Shown here piece after piece: positions 54,705 through 57,909 of a stretch of DNA of 57,909 nt. How positions within the stretch are numbered: the stretch's first letter is position 1; the number at the start of each line of letters is the position of its first letter. Under the pieces are notes generated by a model. The model did no database searches. It had not been told where the DNA came from and saw only the letters and a program-made list of their open reading frames with translations. Origin of the DNA: an uncultured Cyclobacteriaceae bacterium (GTDB lineage Bacteria; Bacteroidota; Bacteroidia; Cytophagales; Cyclobacteriaceae); the NCBI GenBank assembly GCA_947492745.1, contig CANLOE010000034.1:1-57909 (forward strand). The letters run 5' to 3'. The position numbers and the translations under genes are program-made.

Positions 54705-55634
54705 ATGATTGAAACTAAGACCACAATTGGGAAACACCGCAAAGGAGTCATTACTTCGACACTTGTCTTTGCCATGGTGCTGACTTTTGTATTCCATTCT
54801 CATGCACAAACGGATACTACCTATTGGCGTAAGGGTACCACTGGCGCCCTTACTTTTACACAGACCAGCTTTTCCAATTGGGCGGGTGGTGGTGCCAACT
54901 CTATCGCCTTCAACGCTTACCTCAATGTGTTCGCGGACTATGCTAAGAACAAAACTACATGGGAAAACAATCTCGACTTAGGTTATGGCCTAGTGGACCA
55001 AGAAGGGACGGGTTTCCGAAAGAGCGATGACCGAATTGCCCTCAGTTCCAAATTCGGTCATAGAATAAAGAAAGACCTTTTCTGGAGTACTTTGATCGAT
55101 TACAAAACACAGTTTGCCCCAGGATTTGATTTTTCCAATGATGCTGCCGGAGTAGAGACACAGACCAAGATATCGGACATCTTTGCGCCGGCCTTTTTGG
55201 TGGTCTCCACGGGATTGGAATGGAAGCCTTCCAAGCACTTTTCATTGTTCTACTCCCCACTGTCGGGAAAGTTCACTTTCGTCAATGCCAATTCGTTAAA
55301 ACCACTTTTCAACGTGGAACTGGACAAAAGTGTCCGGTCGGAAGTCGGTACCTATCTACGCTCAAAGTTCAAAAAAGAATTGGTCAAAAATGTCAGTTTG
55401 GAATCAAGACTTGAACTGTTTACCGCTTACAATGAGTCTTTTGGCAATATCGATGTGAACTGGGAAAATTTCCTGATCATGAAAATAAACGATTGGTTGA
55501 CTACGAATTTCATCACACAGTTGATTTACGATGACGATATAACCATTGAGGGTAAAAAATCAAGAATACAGTTCAAGCAGATTTTCGGTATAGGACTCAC
55601 CTACAGTGTAGGCGATAAGAAAAAGAAAAAGTAA
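54705..55634 (+). CDS. DUF3078 family outer-membrane-like protein
   Basis: This 309-aa protein has a signal peptide ending HSHAQ and a beta-rich body typical of DUF3078 (GALTFTQTSFSNWAGGGANS, WENNLDLGYGLV, DDRIALSSKFGH, FKQIFGIGLTYSV). The alternating pattern with aromatic ends suggests a small outer-membrane barrel. The family is widespread in Bacteroidota, without a known function. It lies between the two minus-strand halves of the GTPase locus, but whether it takes part is unknown. Confidence 0.82.
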   Translation: MIETKTTIGKHRKGVITSTLVFAMVLTFVFHSHAQTDTTYWRKGTTGALTFTQTSFSNWAGGGANSIAFNAYLNVFADYAKNKTTWENNLDLGYGLVDQEGTGFRKSDDRIALSSKFGHRIKKDLFWSTLIDYKTQFAPGFDFSNDAAGVETQTKISDIFAPAFLVVSTGLEWKPSKHFSLFYSPLSGKFTFVNANSLKPLFNVELDKSVRSEVGTYLRSKFKKELVKNVSLESRLELFTAYNESFGNIDVNWENFLIMKINDWLTTNFITQLIYDDDITIEGKKSRIQFKQIFGIGLTYSVGDKKKKK

Positions 55635-55790
55635 GTTATATCGATCTAGGTGTTCGTGCCGTAGAAGATTTTGCAGATCATCATGTTTCGGCCCAAATCG
55701 TTTGATAGCAGCACCATCGCAAGAAGTGACCAACATAGAATGGGGTAAAAACCGCAGGTTCGGCGAATACCTTTGAAATCGATTGATATA

Positions 55791-55994
55791 ATGAGTCAAA
55801 CGAAGATTGTCGATAGGATATACTTCTTTTTGAGTATCATCGAACTCACGTTTGCCAGTGCTTTATATGTTTTTGTGAGCGGTACCAATGAACTTACATT
55901 TCACGAGTTCCCATAAAGACAGATACAACAGTTACAAAATGTAAAGGAAAACTACATTACGGCCTTAAAGGACTGTAGTAGTAGCCAAAAATAA
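55791..55994 (+). pseudogene. Small membrane ORF with an in-frame stop
   Basis: From ATG 55791 a frame gives 41 residues with a hydrophobic helix (IYFFLSIIELTFASALYVFV) and a TAA at 55914-55916. The same frame then continues 25 codons (RQIQQLQNVKENYITALKDC) to a TAA at 55992-55994, 8 bases before a strong terminator. The continuation looks like a real amphipathic tail. I cannot name a family; a single change of TAA to a tyrosine codon would restore a 67-aa protein. Confidence 0.4.
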
Positions 55995-56002
55995 GTTTTT
56001 TG

Positions 56003-56029
56003 GGCCACTTGTTCGAAGTGGCCTTTTTT
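56003..56029 (+). terminator. Intrinsic terminator
   Basis: GGCCACTT and AAGTGGCC enclose a 5-base loop, followed by TTTTTT. It terminates the 55791 ORF or readthrough from the DUF3078 gene. Confidence 0.85.
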
Positions 56030-56125
56030 ATACCCAAAGACTACTTTGAGCTTATTCCGAGTACAGAACCATAGACAACCATAGCAGCGCTAAGGACATC
56101 AAACCCATGTAATATGCCCAGCCCC

Positions 56126-56473
56126 TTAGGCTCTCAGTTTATGGGCGAGGTCTTCGAGCATATCCGCCAGAGCTGTTCGGTTGGTTTTACCCTGCTCCAT
56201 GGCACTTAGCTTTTCGCTCGTCTCGTTTTCGAACTTTTCGATGGCCTTTTCTACATCTAGCTTGGACTGGAACATTAGATCTTCCAGATCATTCCTCATA
56301 CTTTGGATATCCTGTAGCAGTTCCTCCCTTTGTATACGTATCAGCTCTTTTATCTCCTTGAACTCCGAGGCATATTCTTTGATCTGATCTCCGAAAATGA
56401 TTTCTTTTATCGCATCAAGTTTGTGGGCCTGATCGTTTTTTTCAGGCACCTCACTTTTCTTCACTTCGTTCAT
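56126..56473 (-). CDS. Coiled-coil protein of the GTPase locus
   Basis: This 115-aa hydrophilic protein is almost entirely helical with a long coiled coil (about 30-95: EFKEIKELIRIQREELLQDI, SKLDVEKAIEKFENETSEKL). It ends in NRTALADMLEDLAHKLRA. This ending, a short conserved helix after a long coiled coil, recurs from memory in small proteins encoded with bacterial Ras-like GTPases and OmpA-type adaptors. It starts 8 bases after the stop of the 214-aa membrane protein, so the two form an operon. Its role is probably as a scaffold. Confidence 0.6.
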   Translation of the reverse strand: MNEVKKSEVPEKNDQAHKLDAIKEIIFGDQIKEYASEFKEIKELIRIQREELLQDIQSMRNDLEDLMFQSKLDVEKAIEKFENETSEKLSAMEQGKTNRTALADMLEDLAHKLRA

Positions 56474-56481
56474 CCTTTATT

Positions 56482-57126
56482 CTATTTTACATTGATTCTA
56501 TCCTTCAATAAGGCCCGCAAGGTGGAGGTATCCAATATACCCGAAGCCAGCAGCCCTTGTTCTTTCTGAAACAATATCATCTGAACTTCAGTACTGACCA
56601 TAAATTTACCATCGACGGGAGTAGTATAACCTTTGTCCACCAGTAATGCCTGTAAAAACCGTACTTTAGGACCGATGTCTCCTTTTTTTGTCCCCAAAAG
56701 GTATTCATAATCTTTCTGTGCGTAGGTTTGGGGGCTTATATGCTTCTCTATCATAAACCGAATGTCAGTATTATCATAGCCTTGTTCTTTAAGTTCGGCT
56801 GAGCGTATTAGTTTTGCCTCCATAACTCGGGTCACTGCTACCAACCGTGCATAATGCTCGGTAGCTCTATCGGCCTCTTCACTTTCTTCCGGAAACTTCA
56901 CATCCAAACCGTGATTATACCATTGCGACCGAGCAAAAGTGCCTATGTTGTATACGTTTTCATAATATTGTTGTAAAAATAACACATCGTAATAGTCCGT
57001 ATCTATCTCCTCGGCTGTTTGATAATCATAATCCTCCGGTGGGTGAAATCGCCTGTACCCTTGGTACTGAAAAAAAACAACTACCGACAACAAGAGCAAT
57101 ATAATAATACGAAATAGTTTTTTCAT
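56482..57126 (-). CDS. Membrane-anchored protein with peptidoglycan-binding-like domain
   Basis: This 214-aa protein has an N-terminal membrane anchor (FRIIILLLLSVVVFFQY, residues 5-21), a helical middle and a C-terminal PG_binding_1-like domain (GDIGPKVRFLQALLVDKGYT, VDGKFMVSTEVQMILFQKEQ, GILDTSTLRALL). It should face the periplasm and contact cell wall or a similar polymer. It leads the operon with the coiled-coil gene. Its place upstream of the GTPase genes on the same strand suggests it may be the envelope-side input. Confidence 0.7.
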   Translation of the reverse strand: MKKLFRIIILLLLSVVVFFQYQGYRRFHPPEDYDYQTAEEIDTDYYDVLFLQQYYENVYNIGTFARSQWYNHGLDVKFPEESEEADRATEHYARLVAVTRVMEAKLIRSAELKEQGYDNTDIRFMIEKHISPQTYAQKDYEYLLGTKKGDIGPKVRFLQALLVDKGYTTPVDGKFMVSTEVQMILFQKEQGLLASGILDTSTLRALLKDRINVK

Positions 57127-57311
57127 GCAGGATTATAGAGGTTATTCGAATTGGATACACATCCATAAAAACGAAAAATGACCATTAATAAAGAGAGTGT
57201 TGCCCTATCACTTCACAATACAGCCCATGCCGAACAAAGCACTCTCAAATGATTTTTTACGGGTAATCAAAAAATTGCCAACTGTTATTTTAGGTGAAAA
57301 TCTCAGAACGG

Positions 57312-57463
57312 GAGACTATTTTGAAATTATATGAACAATTTATTACTACTAATTTTGAGTCCAGTATCACTGATAAAGATAGTAGCACCGTCTGCGGAAA
57401 TTTTGACAAAGTTATACCTAAAATATTTCACAAAATATAAAAGGCACACTTAAAAGAGCCCTC
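57312..57463 (+). mobile_element. Degenerate family E element
   Basis: It runs from GAGACTATTTTGAAATTATA to CTTAAAAGAGCCCTC. At 152 bp it is shortened. The remaining DNA between 57127 and 57759 shows nothing else. Confidence 0.45.
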
Positions 57464-57759
57464 AAATCCTACCCTATCGAAAAATCTGACCGTACTTATT
57501 TCCGAATATCAGAATAGCCCTAACCCATAAGTATAATCTTCAAATTCAAATTAGCGAAAATACTTCAATAAGAAAAGGTAACCTTACGTTTACAGATAGA
57601 ATAATACACTACAAATAAGCCAGTTAACACCCTATGACCTCAGCAAAAACCTATACCCATCCACTTTATACGGTATCCTTTAGGCCCGAGTTCATCTAAT
57701 CTCAGGCCCCATAGTAATAGAAAGAACCGAGTGTCCGAAAAATTATGCCAATAGCATAA

Positions 57760-57909
57760 ACCAGGATTATGCGTTAGAACTTCGTAACGAGGGTTTAACC
57801 CAAAATGATGGATAGAAATCGTGATGAGCGTATAATACAAACTTAGCTTTCAAATATCGCCTATCTTCCTGTTCATTTTGCTTCACTCTGCGTTGACAAT
57901 CCTCGGGAT
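57760..57909 (-). mobile_element. Composite of C arm, family B and family A (copy 6), cut by the window end
   Basis: A 38-bp family C arm (ACCAGGATTATGCG) is followed at 57798 by family B in reverse, and at 57836 by family A in reverse after TAA (57833-57835). The B-A junction equals that at 14087-14095, in the same relative orientation. The element runs past the window edge. Confidence 0.75.

Noticed and set aside
1-57909. tRNA, rRNA or CRISPR features
   Set aside because: No cloverleaf with T-loop motif, no rRNA stretch and no regularly spaced direct repeats were seen; the dispersed repeats are irregularly spaced and have target duplications.

Overview
The window looks like a chromosome segment of a Bacteroidota member, most likely a marine Cytophagales. 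The signs are a SusC/SusD pair, a PorE-type protein, GldM-like sequence, DUF4252, DUF4924 and DUF3078 proteins, promoters with a TAnnTTTG -7 element instead of Shine-Dalgarno-led starts, and core genes of Bacteroidota type (lpxB, hldD, folD, lepA, mnmA, thyA). I found no rRNA, tRNA, CRISPR array, prophage or transposase gene.

Layout. 0.2-6 kb: a PdeM-type phosphoesterase, an ECF sigma factor overlapping a probable anti-sigma factor, three secreted DUF4252 proteins and an ABC-2 transporter pair. 6.6-12.8 kb: a giant alpha-2-macroglobulin lipoprotein with a thioester motif. 13-20 kb: a cold-shock protein, three tiny one-helix membrane ORFs, an FKBP isomerase, a decayed GldM paralogue, a second sigma factor with a small membrane partner, MobA, and a Rof-like gene broken by a stop codon and a small mobile element. 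20-25 kb: MnmA, a zinc-ribbon gene with an in-frame UGA, LpxB, a PTPS/QueD-family enzyme and HldD. 25.7-31.5 kb: a SusC/SusD locus with a Calx-beta-like lipoprotein. 31.8-38.8 kb: PorE-like OmpA protein, FolD, LepA, a DUF4924 protein. 38.8-42.7 kb: a frameshifted SnoaL-like gene, a third sigma factor with a membrane partner, and a dense pile of nested repeats. 42.9-48 kb: methyltransferase, amidohydrolase, DEAD-box helicase, class IV aminotransferase, ThyA. 49.7-57.1 kb: a minus-strand signalling locus with a LytTR regulator, a hybrid kinase with HPt domain, a Rab-like GTPase, a longin-like adaptor, and further upstream a coiled-coil protein and a peptidoglycan-binding-like membrane protein; a DUF3078 gene lies between on the other strand.

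Two things stand out. First, the intergenic DNA is full of short non-coding elements (about 160-215 bp, one of about 430 bp) with terminal inverted repeats. Many full copies are flanked by a 3-bp TNA duplication, and they are nested in each other, so they behave like MITEs whose transposases lie elsewhere. I sort them into families A (TACAAA ends), B, C and D (ACCC ends), E (GAGACTG ends) and F (TAAGAGC ends). Second, the 49.7-57.1 kb locus looks like a little-described envelope switch in which a small Ras-like GTPase and its adaptor are translationally coupled to a phosphorelay. Several genes (GldM-like, Rof-like, zinc ribbon, SnoaL-like, ORF at 55.8 kb) carry a single stop or frameshift, consistent with ongoing decay linked in at least two cases to these elements.
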